Source: Maniola hyperantus (taxonomy: Eukaryota; Arthropoda; Insecta; Lepidoptera; Nymphalidae). From it: a stretch of DNA of 64,000 bases. A program made the translations under genes and the position numbers. This document shows positions 24,025-39,000 of this stretch, one piece after another (position 1 is the stretch's first letter; each line of letters opens with the position of its first letter). Location of the stretch: positions 7,607,383 through 7,671,382 of the forward strand of contig NC_048550.1 in assembly GCF_902806685.2 (NCBI RefSeq), given 5' to 3'. The notes beneath the pieces are model-generated. The model was not told the DNA's origin. It ran no database searches and saw only the letters and a list, made by a program, of their open reading frames with translations.

Positions 24025-27000
24025 GTAAGATTCAATCCAATCTTCATAATAGAGATTCCTCGTTTCTAATTCTAGGATATGGAATGGACGGAATAACGCT
24101 AGGATATGGAATGCCTTCCTGGCTTTCTAATTCGAACCGCTAGGATATGGAATGCCCTCCCGGCTTTCTAATTCGAGCCGCTAGGATATATGTGTAATGC
24201 CCTGCTGGCTTAACAAAATTTAATACATTCCATTGACAAATTAAGTTCTAAATTCCTAGATTAAGTATTTATACAGGTGTAACTGAAAAACGTTTTTTTT
24301 TTTCAAATACAATTTTACCCATTATTTTTTATACATCTTGTATATTGGGCGAGATTTACAAAATTATTACTAATAAATTATAATGAGATATATTTTTGTA
24401 TAACTAAATTATTTTATTTGTATTTGTATGGCTTTCGAGTTCGAACCTCTAGAATATGGGATGCCCTCCTGGCTTTCTAATTCGAACCGCTGGAATATGG
24501 AATTCCCTCCCAGCTCTCTAATTCGAACCGCTAGGATATGGAATACCTCCCAGCCTCAATTTTCCCCTCCACTTTTAATGTAGGTGCTTTCAAGGCAAGA
24601 GTGAATAAGCATCTTCTAGGCAAGCGCGCTCCATCTTAGGCTACACCATCACTTGCCATCAGGCCCTGACTATAGCCAAGTGCTAGTCTAAATTAAAACC
24701 AAAAATGTCCCGTATCCCCATATTGGTTTCTGCAAAAAAACATTTTCTATGTAGGTACCTTTAGCAAATGTATACGCCATCATGAGTTCACGTGAGAAAT
24801 CGTGCAAAAATTCTAAGACTTAATGACTAAGAGCGAAAACCAGCACTCCACTACACATACTTAATTGCACTACGAGCTACCTACGTGACATAGTCACCAG
24901 GCATTACTTCCACGTATTTAGTCTTAGCACGTTACTCATTACGCTAAATAAATGCTAGTTTGACGGATGCAAGGCCCGGAGCTTTTGCCACAGCTTTTAC
25001 TAACATCCTTCCAGGTCTAACATTTCCACGATGGAACATGGACATATCTACGACAATAATGTTTAGCGCTAAGATTTGACAATAATAAGTATATATATAT
25101 TATTTCGAAGTTATTATGAAGCTGTGGCCACTGTGCTGTTTAGAGAGATAGAGACCTGTTTAATAACTAAATGGTCGAAGTAACTTAGGCAATAAACTAT
25201 GCGAGTAACTATGTTAGTTTATAGGCAGCCGCAATGAATGCCCAACGTGGCGTGAACTCTATTGTCCAACGTTATTATGCAACGATTCACCAATATATGC
25301 ATTTAATAACTAAATATACAAAAGGAAAAGATGACTGACTGACTGACTGATCTATCAACGCACAGCTCAAACTACTGGATGGATCGGACTGAAATTTGGC
25401 ATGCAGATAGCTTTATATTATGACGTAGACATCAGCTAAGAAAGGATTTTTGAAAATTGAACCCTTAAGGAGGTGAAAAAGGGGTTTGAAATTTGTGTAG
25501 TCTACGCGGACGAAGTCGCGGGAATAAGCTGGTTTCATAATTATAAAACTGTCTTAAAATATAAACATTAATTCCTTGCATTAAATGTTGGCAGTACCTA
25601 ATATTATAACGATATTTCCAGCACAAAAATCGTTAGAAGATAAGTATAGCTTTAACGATCTTCATGGCGCCGTGGTATGCACTGCAGTGTTATAAATTAG
25701 GGATGCGGGGTTTGATTATCACCTAGGTCAATTTGTACTGGTAAACCGTTCGCTGATTTAACATTTCGTACGAAGCCACGGAGTAAAGATAGTGTTAGTT
25801 GTGTAGCAACCGTAAGGGGTTATGAGTTTAACAAAACTGCCACATCCCGTCTAGGTTCATTATCATCTTAGTCATCCTATGGACGTCCACCGTTGGACAC
25901 ATGCCATTTGCCATTTGAACCGGAGACACCTATGCAATGCTGTATATCTCCATAATTGATAGATGTAATAGTACTAAGCAGTATTGTTAATTGTAACCTA
26001 TTTTTAACTATACCTATGAATGTTACTACAATTTATCGTCGGCATATCAATTTTTTTTATTAAAAAAATGACTTACCTAATGAGCGCCACCACACCCGGT
26101 CTTCTACTTTTCTCACTCTGCCACCCTCTTTGATATATTATCGTCAGTCCATCGTGCTGTAGGGCACTGCACACGGCACACTACGCTTACTTGTTCGCGG
26201 TCAGCAATCTAGGACCTTTCGGCTCCAACAGCCTTCGTCCCATCGACATTCGACAAGCATGGCTTGCTCACTGCCACTTGAGCTTCTTAATTGGCCCACT
26301 TTAATCTTAAATTGCATCGTTACTTCCCACCACGTAAGATTACATTCAAGAGGTAACTTAGTCATTTATCAATCTTTATGCACACATTTTATCATCGAAT
26401 GAAAAAAGAAGTTTAAAGCATATTCGATGTTGTTCAGTTTCAAGAATGTCTTTTTGCATCGAAACTAGCCACTAGAGTTGTGGTATAATCGGCAAGAAAT
26501 TATACATGGACCTTTAGAATGAGGTTTCGGCTTTGTAGAGCGTTGTCTCTGTCACTCATACCTACCTATATGACGTTTTTATCGCAACGCTCTACGAAAC
26601 CGTTATCTCTCTCTAAAGGTCGATGTATAATATTCCCTGTCGGGTATTGTAATAAATTCGGGCACCCAAACATATTAACAGATTAACGCAAACTCCAGTG
26701 GCGATTTAGTTAACTCACTCAAACTTGCACCAAAGTGAGTGTTATTTACATAACACGTTTCTAAACTGCAATAGCGAATACAAGTAGTTTAATTAAGTCT
26801 GACTTAGTGTAAGGCATAATTAAGCACGAAGTTAGATCATCAATTTAGCGAACCGCGTCTAGAGCACACAACACAATAACAATATAACATGATTAATGTT
26901 TCTTCGTGCGCCTACCTAATCAGCAGTGCAAGGATCAGTAGGTTATAACTTATACCCTGTGTAAAACTGGACTTTAAATATAGGAAAAGAGTTATACTTC

Positions 27001-30000
27001 TACTTACCATAGGTACTTTAATAGTGATGGCTTTTCTTGATATATCTACCGATGTCCGCATCGCAGATTGACATCGCACAAGCAGATACGACATGTCTTG
27101 AAAGAAGTGACTTCCTGCTCGAAAAGTGGACCCTGGTCCCTGGACCCTGGCGTAAGCTGGGACAAACGTTAGGAAGGTTTTTTCAAGCAGCATTGTGTCA
27201 AGCAAGCAGTGTGTCATCATCATCATCATGACCATCGCCGGCTCACTACAGAACACGGGTCTCCTCTCAGAGTGAGAAGGGTTGGTAGACTTCACACACC
27301 TTTGTGAACATTACGGAGAACTGTCAGGCATGCAGGTTTCCTCACGATGTTTTCCTTCACCGTTAAAGCAAGTGATATTTAATAACTTAAAACGCACATA
27401 ACGCGCAAAGTTAGAGATGCGTGCCCGGGATCGAACCCCCGACCTCCAATTAGAAGGCGGACATCCTAACCACTAGGCTATCACAGCAGCAAACAGCTGG
27501 TTTCTGTTTCCAGATACAAAAATAAAGCTGAAGAAAAGCAAATTTGTGAAGCCGCTCGTAGGTGCCACAATGTAGCTTACTTTTTAGCAGCAGCTGGCAA
27601 GCATGCGGTTAAAGCAAGCAAACGGTATAAGTAATTAATAATGATTATTAGCAATGTAGCTTTCGGTTGTTTCCTACCATACCAGTTGAAAAAAAAACAT
27701 TGTTTCACAGAGTAACATGTGTCAGGCAAGTTCAAGCAGCCAACAATATTATAACAGTCCCCTGTTTTGGTTGGTTTCTAACATGCAAGATAGAAAAATA
27801 AAATATTTATATACCTACGCTGTGCATGTTGTAAAAATTGCTAGTAAACCTTTAAAACAAAATAATAAAGAATTTAGAATACCATATTTAGCGTTTTTCG
27901 CAAAACATCATTTGTCACTGAAAATTAACTTGCATGAATCGTGCCTACCTAATTGGGCAAGTGGGTATGTAACTTGTAATATAACATGATTAATGTTTCT
28001 TTGGGCTCTCAATCATTGTTTATGCCGTGATTTGCATAAAACTTGTTAATGCACAAGTTTGAGTTAATAAACTCCGAATAGGAGAACACTTAGTGTCAAC
28101 GGAGAAGTTCCAGAGAACGTGTGAGGAAAGGGATTGAACTCTGACAATTAAAGTTTTCCAAAAGCGCAAGTTAACCCTTAACTCAGTTGTGTTCTAGTGC
28201 TGTATGCTTTTATACATAGTAGTAGTGTTTTATTTGAATAATTTTGTATACGAATTAGCAGCTTAAATTTTTAAAAAAATGTAGTTTTTTAATTTAGTTT
28301 TTTGGCATGCAGTTAGTTATTATGATGTAGATATCCATTCGCTAAGACAGAGTTTTTGAAAATTCACCCCTTAGGGCGTTTGTGCACTCATCCTTGAAAT
28401 CATGGATTCCGTAAAAATTTGAATCGAATGAGTACGTATTTGTATGACGGCCACTTCGAAAAATCACGGATACGAACCCAATACGGATGAGTGCACAAAC
28501 GCCCTAAGGAGGTAAAATAGGTGTTTGAAATTTTTGTAGTCCACGCAACGATAAGCTAGTTAAGTATATAAAACCAATTAAAAAGAGGCAAGCATCCGCA
28601 ATTTGCAGTCTTCTGCATCATGAAAAGATATGAATAAGTGATACGTAGTCAGACTTGTTATCCGTGTTAACTCGAAAATATATCTTTCAACGATGGGATG
28701 AATTTTTTTTCATAACACCCTTGTTTACACATTATACACAACCCTATTCGGGTTAAGTGGGAACAGGAAGGCAACAAGCGTTATTACTAGCTACTTCAGT
28801 GCCGGGCTCTGATGGGCAATCCCCTATAAACGGTAATGCTGGCTAGTAGCCTACGGACCGTGAACGCTTTTAGAGAGCGTGATTCTACGCTTTGAATCAC
28901 ATCTGTACCTTTTTCGTGGGAGGAAAATGTTTATGAGAATATACTGTAGACTTACCTATTTTATTCGTACGGCAATGTTATACTTCATCAACGTTCTACT
29001 TTTAGAGATTTCGAAAACATGTTAATCCTTGTAATACCTGATCAACTTATAGGTAGGTACTTTCGAATAAGAAAAGTGAGACAGAAAAGCAGGGCATTAT
29101 AAGTTATTTTTGGATTGGTTATTGGACTGTCCTCTCCTTTAAACTTGCGCGCAGACATTGGTCACACGCGCAGAACTTACCGAGAGGTTTACTCTTTATA
29201 CTAACCTAACTAAAATATTAACCTGATCAGGGCACAAAATTACTACTACAACCAATCAATTAAAATGACCTAAACGCAAAGCATTTAATAGTCGAATGAA
29301 TCTGCGTCTGAACGCAGACTGGCTTTTTAACTATCAACCACGCGTTTTTATACTTTCGACACAAGATGTTGACGCAATGGATCACGTGACTTCTGTCAGA
29401 GATAATAAATTATAAAGTGCGATAACAATCTTCCATCTTTTATTTTATTTTTATTTAATTTTTTTATTTATTCGGATCAACAAACAGTAGCACGCAGTGC
29501 TTGGATAAAAAACAGTAATAAAATAACATAGTAATAATATACGTGCTACCCACTACGTCAACCACATAGTTATTATTATTAATTAATATATTTACATGTG
29601 TAAAAATATATAAATGTAGTATAAAATATAAATAAAGAATATATTAGTACCATACCATCTATCTAAATTCTAATTATCTTACAGGCTTAGTGTAATATAG
29701 CAATATTATTCCTAAGATAATTCATGACCAGCTTCTTGAAAGAGCCCACTCGAGAGGAAAAAATGACAATATTTCCGAAGCATGCATTGTATGACTGTGT
29801 CATTCTGTATAGTGGTGATCTCTCACCAGAATTTGTACGGCATCTTGAAGTAGCAAAAAGTTTGTGTGTTAGAGTGCTGCGTACATGACTTCTGGCAGGA
29901 ATTCTATAACAAAGTTTACGAGTCAAAGGAATACAATCATATTTATTATGACACAGATCATACAATAGCATAAAAATCTGGCATAGAATCACTACCATTT

Positions 30001-33000
30001 CACTACCCATCACTAAACCATATTATAAATGCCAAAGTGTGTTTGTTTATTATTGGTTTGTCCTTCAATCACGTCACAACGGAGCAACGGGCCTACGTGA
30101 TTTTTCGCATGGGTATAATTAAAAACCTGGAGAGTGACATAGGCCACTTTTTATCCCGGAAAATTAAAGAGTTTCCATGGGATATTTTATAAACCTAAAT
30201 ATCCCATGGAAGTCGCGGGTATCAGCTAGTAAAGCATAAACAGATAAATAACGAGACACGAGGTCGGACAGAAGGGACCGTACATCACGCGTGATTAAAA
30301 TACACCGAGCTTTCGTTAACATAATATATCTGTGGTGAGTAATTATAGTACATTGATCATTGTCACGGTGCATCGAACGTTTTGAGCGCCGAGATGGGGT
30401 CGACAGGCGCCCGCCTTCTCCGAGTTTACGAACCAACGTCGACATAAACCAGATGTCGCGCGGGTCGTGTACTGCACCCCTACCTCCTCTCTAGAGATGG
30501 ACAATTTCACAGATAGTATGTGAAAAATCACGTGAAAAGCCTTTTCATTAACACTTGCTAAATTATTTAAACTAGCCTGTGAATATTCACGACGCAAAAT
30601 CTCACAAAGTTCGAAAATTTATTAAATTTAATCCTGCTTTATTGTATAAATTCGCGCCCACACGGTCGTTGACCTGAGCCAAAGATCGCGCGAGCGAGAA
30701 CACTCACATCCCTGCGTGTTAGAAAGGCCAAACATCTAGTTTAATGTAGTAAACAAAAGTGAATTTTCTCACTTACAACCATAAGTGCGAAAATCCACTT
30801 TCCGTGAAAATCAACCTGCGAAATATCAGCGCTATTAATCTTGATGATAATTCCTAGTTAAAGTATTATTTAGTAAGTGAGAAAATTGAAAAATCACGCC
30901 GTGAAAAATCGCCTGTGAAATCGCTGTGAAGAAAAACAATGATTTCACCAAATAAAAATGATTTAAAATTAGCAATCATGCCCATCGCTACTCCCCTCCG
31001 CAAGAATCTCGTAAAAGGAATTTCTCGCGTCCTTATCGCTTTCAGAAATAAAATGTAGCGCTCCGCGTCGTACGTGTTTTATTACGAGCCGTCTCCTTCA
31101 GGATTTATCTCATGGCCGCGTTGCTGAACTCTTTTCTTACAGTTCCGTGCTAAGCTACTTTATCCGGAAGTTGCTTTGTGTTTTATTTTAAGGATGTGAA
31201 CGGCTTTACACTTCCTCAGGCCTTAGCTCTTGATTTTTCTTAAACCGGCTCTTAGTCTTATGTATTAACGTTAGAAGTTATAGTTGATCTTCTTAGATCC
31301 TTTAAAAACATAGAAAAGCTTCTACACTTCTATTATTGTTGATTGTTTTAACTTCTTGAAACTAGATTGATGCCTGATCGAAAGATGCTATGCCTGTTAA
31401 TGACCTAAGACCCAGCGCGTTAACGTAAGATTTTTTCACCTTTATTACCTTTTATCTCCCAAAGGCCACCATGATCCAAACAAAAGTCCCTCCCCAGTGT
31501 CGGGGACAACTTTCAGCTTTTATAAAGTAACGAAGATCTGGCACGCGCTGGCTCTCTCCCTATAAGGTTTATGACAATAATAAATAGTACTTGTAAAAGA
31601 CTTTCAACTCTAAGAACATATAAACAACCACTCGTTGCCTTATGTTGTTGCGTTGTGAATAAAACTTCATTAGGCTTTTTAGATAGCCGTTTTAATCATT
31701 TAAAAATTAATTTAGTTCATTATTATTATACTGCACTATCATTTATAGAAATATTCGTTTTAGATTAAAATGTCACAGATCCGAGCACATCGCTATAAAA
31801 TCAACCTTATCTCAAATATTATTTAGGTACCTACAGCCTACTTATTATTGTTTTCTTCTGATACTAGTATAATAAAAATGAATTTTTAATGAATGTTTGC
31901 AATCTTCATAGCTGGTATCAACTCCATCAAATCTGCAACAAAAACATATTTGTTAATTCAATTCTAGTACTTAAACACGTGGTAGGGCAATAAAGTTAGT
32001 CATAGAAAACTTCGATGATCCTAGTCGGTCGTAAAATGATAAACCGAAGAAGGCTTGGGCAATCAATTTTAGTTGTTTGTTTTATTTAGTTTTTGTGTAC
32101 GTTGGTCTGTTCATGTTAAGCAGCGTAAAGAGCTTTTAGTAAACATTTCAAACTGTATTTTAAACGTTCGGGCTTCCTATTTTTAGTGACAAGTTTTAAA
32201 ATACATTATTACCAATGTCTATTATGAAGCTTCTTCCGGATAAAGAAACTTAACTACTAAAAGAAACACTAACACTGTAGATTGTATATGTTTTAGTCGA
32301 TGAAGACAAGACGGTCGTGATTGGCAGAAACATTTATTTTCTTAAGCATACAGTACATAAACTTTACTAAGTATTTACGACGTATTTTCGCGGAAATTAA
32401 GAGCCTCTCGGAGCTTTCAGAAGCCCCTGTCCCAGCAAGTGTGTATGCAGGGTGTTCGTGCCACTTATAATTTAGTCACTGGGGCAACTCACTTTTTTAC
32501 TGGTAATTATAATGTTTGTAAAAATATGGACTCAGTCTGAAATAAAACATTATTTATTTATTTTTAAATTTATTTACACCATCAACTTCCATACAAGTAT
32601 GACTATAAAATATACAAATTCACTGCAGTATGGTTGTCCATTACAGGTGCACTTTTGAGAGAAAATATCCTAACATGCACAAACTTAAAACTTTCAACAT
32701 TGTCCTACTGGGTGGATGCAAAATAATTTACCTCTCGTTTCCCGTACCGAGGTAAGGATACCGTTCCCAAACATTACTAGACCCATATATGTACCTAATA
32801 TAGTATATTTTGACCATTCGTTGCCTCATACCGCGAGCTAATGTACCTATACCCTAGTTTTCGGGTCGGCGTACTAAGCTCGGTGTTATAACCTAATAAT
32901 ATATTGCGGTATCAGAAAAAGTTGTACCTATATACCTTATATTGTATAGGTGAAGCCTTATATTGCACTATGTGCACTAGTTCCGAATTTTGTCGGCTTA

Positions 33001-36000
33001 GGAAAACGACATCCGGATCTTGTGCGCAACCCTTCTAGGTACTAATACTACGGCTATTTTAGATCGAGAATTCTCGGATTCGGATCGGATGCACCGCGTC
33101 AAGAGCCTTGAGTAAGTATATTAAACTGATTCAAGTGTAGATATTCTAGCACAACGATAAAAAATGCAAAGTAGTTAGTAGGACGTTGTAGGTAGCGTTA
33201 TACATACCAAGTTTCTTCTAATCAATTCCAATCAAAGGCTGTACACGTCGTTCTTTGAAACAATAATTCCTTTTTCAACAAGTATCGCTGCCCGATTACT
33301 TAACCTAGTTTTTGTAAGTGAACCGGTAACGGCTCAGTTGGAAGGGCCACATCGGAAATAGAAATGAAGCTAAACGCTAAAGGTTGGCGTACATTGGCCG
33401 ATAGGATATGGGCCAACATTTTTTCTAGGCAATAGTTTATTTACCGTCCATTCATAAATCTTTTCACAGACCACAGCTTTCTTTAAATGGTGATTTTCGG
33501 CATCGACTTGTTAGGAAAATTTGTTCCTTCCTATAGTAGGCACCTAAAAAGGCTTCGGCTAGCCGTGCTAGTTACCACCTTACCGGCCAAAAACTGCCAT
33601 ACCCCTTGCAGGTTAGCTCGCTTCCATTTTAGACTGCATCATCACTTACCACCAGGTGAGATGAGATGAGATCAATGATAAATGTGATGATGAGAGCAGT
33701 CAAGGGCTAACTTGTATCTGGAAAAAAGTCAAATATTTTTTTCAAAATAAGTACATAATAAATTACACTTTTTGATGGTCGGTTGTTGGATTTGGATCAA
33801 AACAAATATTCAACTACATATTTCTGAACGATAAGGAGTCTGATTGGGACGGACAGTGTAGTCGCTAAAGACCTATCTTTGACCAGTTGATTAATGGCTG
33901 CTATACGTCAAATGTCACAACGTGCAGCATATTCGATTCATCGCGCCCTCTTCCAAGCGTGGCAGCCAATGGAGGGTAGGTACGTCTTTGGTGAAAGGAA
34001 TTGGTGTTTTTTTGTAGTAAAATACGATATGGGTACCTACCATGAACGCATATTATCTATTAAGACTATGATAGTGTTAGGTTAGACACATACACAGACT
34101 GCTAAATGATAATCCTTCCTTTTGGATTTGTCGAAGTCAGGTTAAAAGAATTTAAGAGGAATATTACGTGCTTACGAATCAACGTAGTACGTAACTAATA
34201 ATGCATCATTTGTTTCCCCGCCATGCCACACATTTAACCCTCAAGCCTCAACATTTACAAAAATAACAATAATAGACTGCTAAAATCATAACCCTTCCTT
34301 TTTGATTTGTCGTAGTTGGGTAAAACGAATTTAAGAGGAATATTACGTGCTTACGAATCAACGTAGTACCTAACTAATAATGCATTAGCTGTTCACATCA
34401 CATCCAAGCAAGGAACCAATCATTTATTTCCCCGCCATTCGCCGGAATTGTCTCGCGCCCACGGCCCACACACTTAACCCTCCTCAGCTCATTTTCACGC
34501 ACGCCGTATCCACAAAGAATATGCTGATATATTTAAATTAATACGACACGCTCTCCAAATTTTTCTGAATGAAATTACCTTTATTCCCGGGACCGTTTTA
34601 AGGATCCACTTTTTATATTAAATGTTACGCAAAAGTATATAGTAATTTCATATTACTTTGAAATCTTTCACAAAACGGGGATAGCCTAATGGTTAAGACG
34701 TCGATCTCATAGTCGGGGATCCAGGGTTCGATCCCGGGCACGCACCTCTAACTTTTCAGAATTATTTGTGCGTTCGTTGTAGCAACGTTGTTGTAGCTAT
34801 TAAATATCGTCGTGATCAAACTTGTATGGCTAAGAATTACAAAACCATATTGTTATTATAATTAATAAGATCCTTCAGAAAACATTTCAGACGTATTATC
34901 TTATCGCGTGCAAAAGATGTTATTTTCGGCTTTATTATAAGTACATATTAATTTTATCTTCGCGTTACGGAGTTATCGTAAAACTATTTTTCGACCAGGA
35001 AATTATCCCGTAACAAGCTCTCATACGTTTATCGACTTGAGTGAAGATAATAGTTTATTTTAGTACACTGAGGGAAGCGAGCGCGTCCCATATGTGCGAC
35101 CCTCCAACCGCGGGTGAAAGTATAAATAAATAAGGCTTGCTGATATCTGTCATCCAAAGAATTAGATTTATTTCCGCCATAGCGGAAGGTGAAGGACCCT
35201 GTCCCCCTCGAGAGCGACAACTCACGAAACATTCTTCGCTTAATGTTTTGTGGGAGAATTTTACACTAAATTTAATGTGACTGTTTTACAGTGACGCACA
35301 ATTTGCTAACTTGTTACTTTTTAGTGAAAGCGACACCTGTTTAAAAATAAAATCATGTAGCTAATAATAATTCATATTTTTACTAATATTATAAATGCGA
35401 AAGTGTGTATGTCTGTCCGTCTGTTAGCTTTTCACGGTTCATCCGATTTTGATGGAATTTGGTACAGAGACAGCTTGCAACCCAGATATGGATATAAGCT
35501 ACTTTTTATCTCAGAAAATCAAAGAGTTCCCACGGGAGTTTTCAAAACCAAATCTTACGCGGACAAAATTACAGGTAAGTATAATCTAGTAAAAAAACTT
35601 TTTATTTATTTAGGAAAAACAAAGCTTCTCGCAACTTTAACGAATCTGAACGATGATCCTACAGGAGTTTATACAACTAACTCTCCAAACTAAGATTCGT
35701 AGAACTAACATGATATAAGAAAATATACTCCCTTAAACATACTCATATCTCATGAATACATAGCATGACAAGAAAACAAAGAATAAAATCCGATAGGCGA
35801 AAATAGTTTATGGTGGTGTGAGCGACCTTGTGAAATAGCAGGGAAAAGAAAAGTAGAATCAGAAAAAATTGTTAAGGTTGAGAAATGTATGTACGTATTC
35901 CTAATATGTGCATTAGTTGGGTTTACGATAAAAAATTATACGTGAAATATTTGTGTTTTACGTTTTACTTTAACAGTTTCAATTTTCAAATGATATTGAT

Positions 36001-39000
36001 AAAATATACTTACCACAGCAATAGTTTTAAATTATTCATACTATCCGAAGTACGTAAAGTCTCAAGTAACACCTCTATTGTGTTGCTAATTTAGAAACAT
36101 GGAATTGGTAATTTGTCTTTAAGCATGTTATAAATTCTGAACATGTATTAAATTATTATTTTAAGTTTATTTCGTAAAATGAAATATTTTCTTTCCGATT
36201 TCATAAATTCTAAATCTAAAATTAATTTCATGTCAGGATAACTATAGTACGCGACAGGTCGAGCTGGCAATTGGGGTATGAGGCGGAGGGACGCCCCGCA
36301 CACCCGCACGTCACCAGCGCTGGCCCGGACCGGGTTAGCGCGGGGGCTGTGCGTGTGTGCGGGGCGTTCCCAACCCGATTGCTAACTCGATCTGTTGCGC
36401 ATTATAGGATAACTAGTATCTCATAAATGCTACGTCTGTGACTCTACCACCGGTTCTATAAGAAGAGACGGCAAGAAATTCAGCAGTTGCTCCTTTGAAT
36501 TCGGCATATTATACTCTTTTTATAAATAGACATTATACAAAATATTGAACGTTTTTTAGTGGCATTCGTCCTCCTAGCCTATTATAATATTCCCTTAAGA
36601 AAATGTCGGATACATGAAAAGGCAACAGTATCCTCAAAACTTGTTCAATATTGTGGATCGCGGGTCGGGTCAAATCGCACTAAAAAAGGGTTTTTGTACG
36701 AAGGGCAAGTGTTTTTTGTTAAATTATGATAATGGCAGAGTGACGTAGGCTCTACCAGCTGTCGACATTTAAATTCGGGAGATTACCGATGTATGATTTT
36801 TTGGAAGGCTTTCATTTTACACGTATATGTGTGTTCAAAATAGAAAGATCTTAACTTTTAAAGAATAAAGAAAAGCACACTAAGTACATATTTTTATTCT
36901 TAAATCGATTTATTTTTAGCCATTACAACGTCACAATATCATACAGAAAACTATACCCACTCTCGTATCCATCATAATTACTTAAGCTTATTATAAAAAA
37001 GTGGGTCTGAAAATGAAAATGGGATAGGAAAAAATACGAGGCTTAACTCCCGAGGTAGTCAACACTGAATAGATTTACCGATACGGAGATTGAATGGACG
37101 ATAAAACAAATGGAGCGCTCAATTTAAATAGATTGAATGGGATTTTTGTTTCATTTCATCAGGCTTCTCTTAAATCGTAGACAAAGTCTCATATTATTCG
37201 TAAATTTCATGCATCTCGTTGAAGGGCAGCAGCTGGTTCGCTCCGATTCTGTTCTCCTAATTAAATTGGAACGAAATGGTCATTTTGAGCGCACATACGG
37301 ATGGGTTTTATGCATCGCGGTTTGCGTGACGGACGTGTGAGGTTGTCCTTATTTGACGTTACATCTTGGATTGTCCCGTTACTATAGGTTATGTTTCGCC
37401 ATAATTCTTTGCTAAAGAAGCCCTAATAGTTACCGAATATACTCTACAGCAAAAAGTTATTTAAAGCACACCCATAGAGCGTTAAAAGGTGGTCCCAACA
37501 TCGATGAGCACAACATAAAATTATGACTGTCATATTTTTGTAGTGTTGTTTATCCCGTGTAATCAGGGAAGCGTGTAATTTCCTTTGGTAAGTGCTTATT
37601 CCTTGCAAAACCTTATATTTCTATGATATTATAGCTACCTTACCTTATATTCTATTCTACCTTATATTCTATACCTTATATTCTATTTTTTTATTGTAGC
37701 CAATACTGAAAAGATTGTATTTTGTATCGTTTAAATAATAAATAAATTTATTTCCGCTAATATTATTGCTCTATGTTTCTGATTCGAAGCATACGGCGTG
37801 GAATGCCCTTCCGGGTCCGTAGTTCCTGCCACGTATAACCTAAATACCTTCAAGGAAGAGTGAGAAAGCATCTTCTAGGCAAGCACATTTCAACCTAGAC
37901 CTCATCATGACCTTTTATTAGGATTTAGGATTGATTGTCGTCAAGCGCAAGCCATCTTGCAATATAAAAAAAACTTGAAAAGAAATCTTGTAAGAAAAAT
38001 ATATTTGGTCACACTAGTGACGGCCATGTGACGTTGTCCGTAGCACGCACGCGCTGCGCTATCGAGCCGGGACCAACTGTTGAGTGCCATTCGCCCCCTC
38101 TACTCCCCCACCCACCCATGTACGTGACGTCATCGCATCTTTAACGTGTGTGCGACCGCACGACGTCATCACCACAGCTGTCGATGTGTGCACAATGAAT
38201 GTGCATGATTGGAACGAGGATAAGGCTTATCCATGGGAAGTCATCGTTGGATGTTCAACTCATTATTACAAAAATAAATAACATTTACATGACATGATAT
38301 CGGACGGCCGGGCCGTGTGATGTAATGATTACCTACATTAAATAATGTTATCCAAAAGTACAATAATACAAAAAAGTATATTTTATACCGTTCATAACAG
38401 GTGGTAGAATGAAAAAGAAATATAAAATCCTCTAAACAAAGTCACTTAGATAGTAAACTACACTTCATTTGCCGGCACTCTCTCTGTGCAAACTGCGATA
38501 ATGTCCTTGTAATGCGGCAAGGGTCCTCTACTAACCCTCGTGTAGCTGAAAGCCCTAGCTATCCTGTCGCCCTGTACTCAACAATAAACTACGTTTGTGA
38601 CGACTCTCAAATTTTCACTTGTTTGCAAAGGCGTGTCAACAAGTAGACAGTAACTTAAAACGGCGAAAAAGCCTTGACGAGATTGTCTTTAGACTAAAAA
38701 GGCTTACTTAACATCGCACTTTGAAAATAAAAATGGCACTACGCTCATCAGCTGTATTTTTGCGGGCAAAACAAGTCCTTTGTAAAGATCACCGTCTAGA
38801 TTTGACTTCTATGATATATAACGTCACTAGTATTACTTTATACTTTGTCGTTTTAATAACGGAACGTTTTCAATGGCACTATTGAAAATCGGCATTTTTT
38901 TTTGGTAAAGAATATTTGCCATATTAAATGACTAATATTCCAATATTCCCCTTTCCTCTCCAATTAAGCGTCAGAGGTGTGCTAGGAGTAGGTACGACAA

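Noticed and set aside
26912..27295. 127-codon minus-strand open frame
   Set aside because: Overlaps the SINE tail and has no family signature; considered chance.
34678..34752. tRNA-like block with box A and perfect box B
   Set aside because: Followed by the same CACCTCTAACTTTTC body as the other SINE copies; treated as a SINE head.
35403..35693. 96-codon plus-strand open frame
   Set aside because: It lies across a dispersed repeat; the paralogues carry stops and indels.
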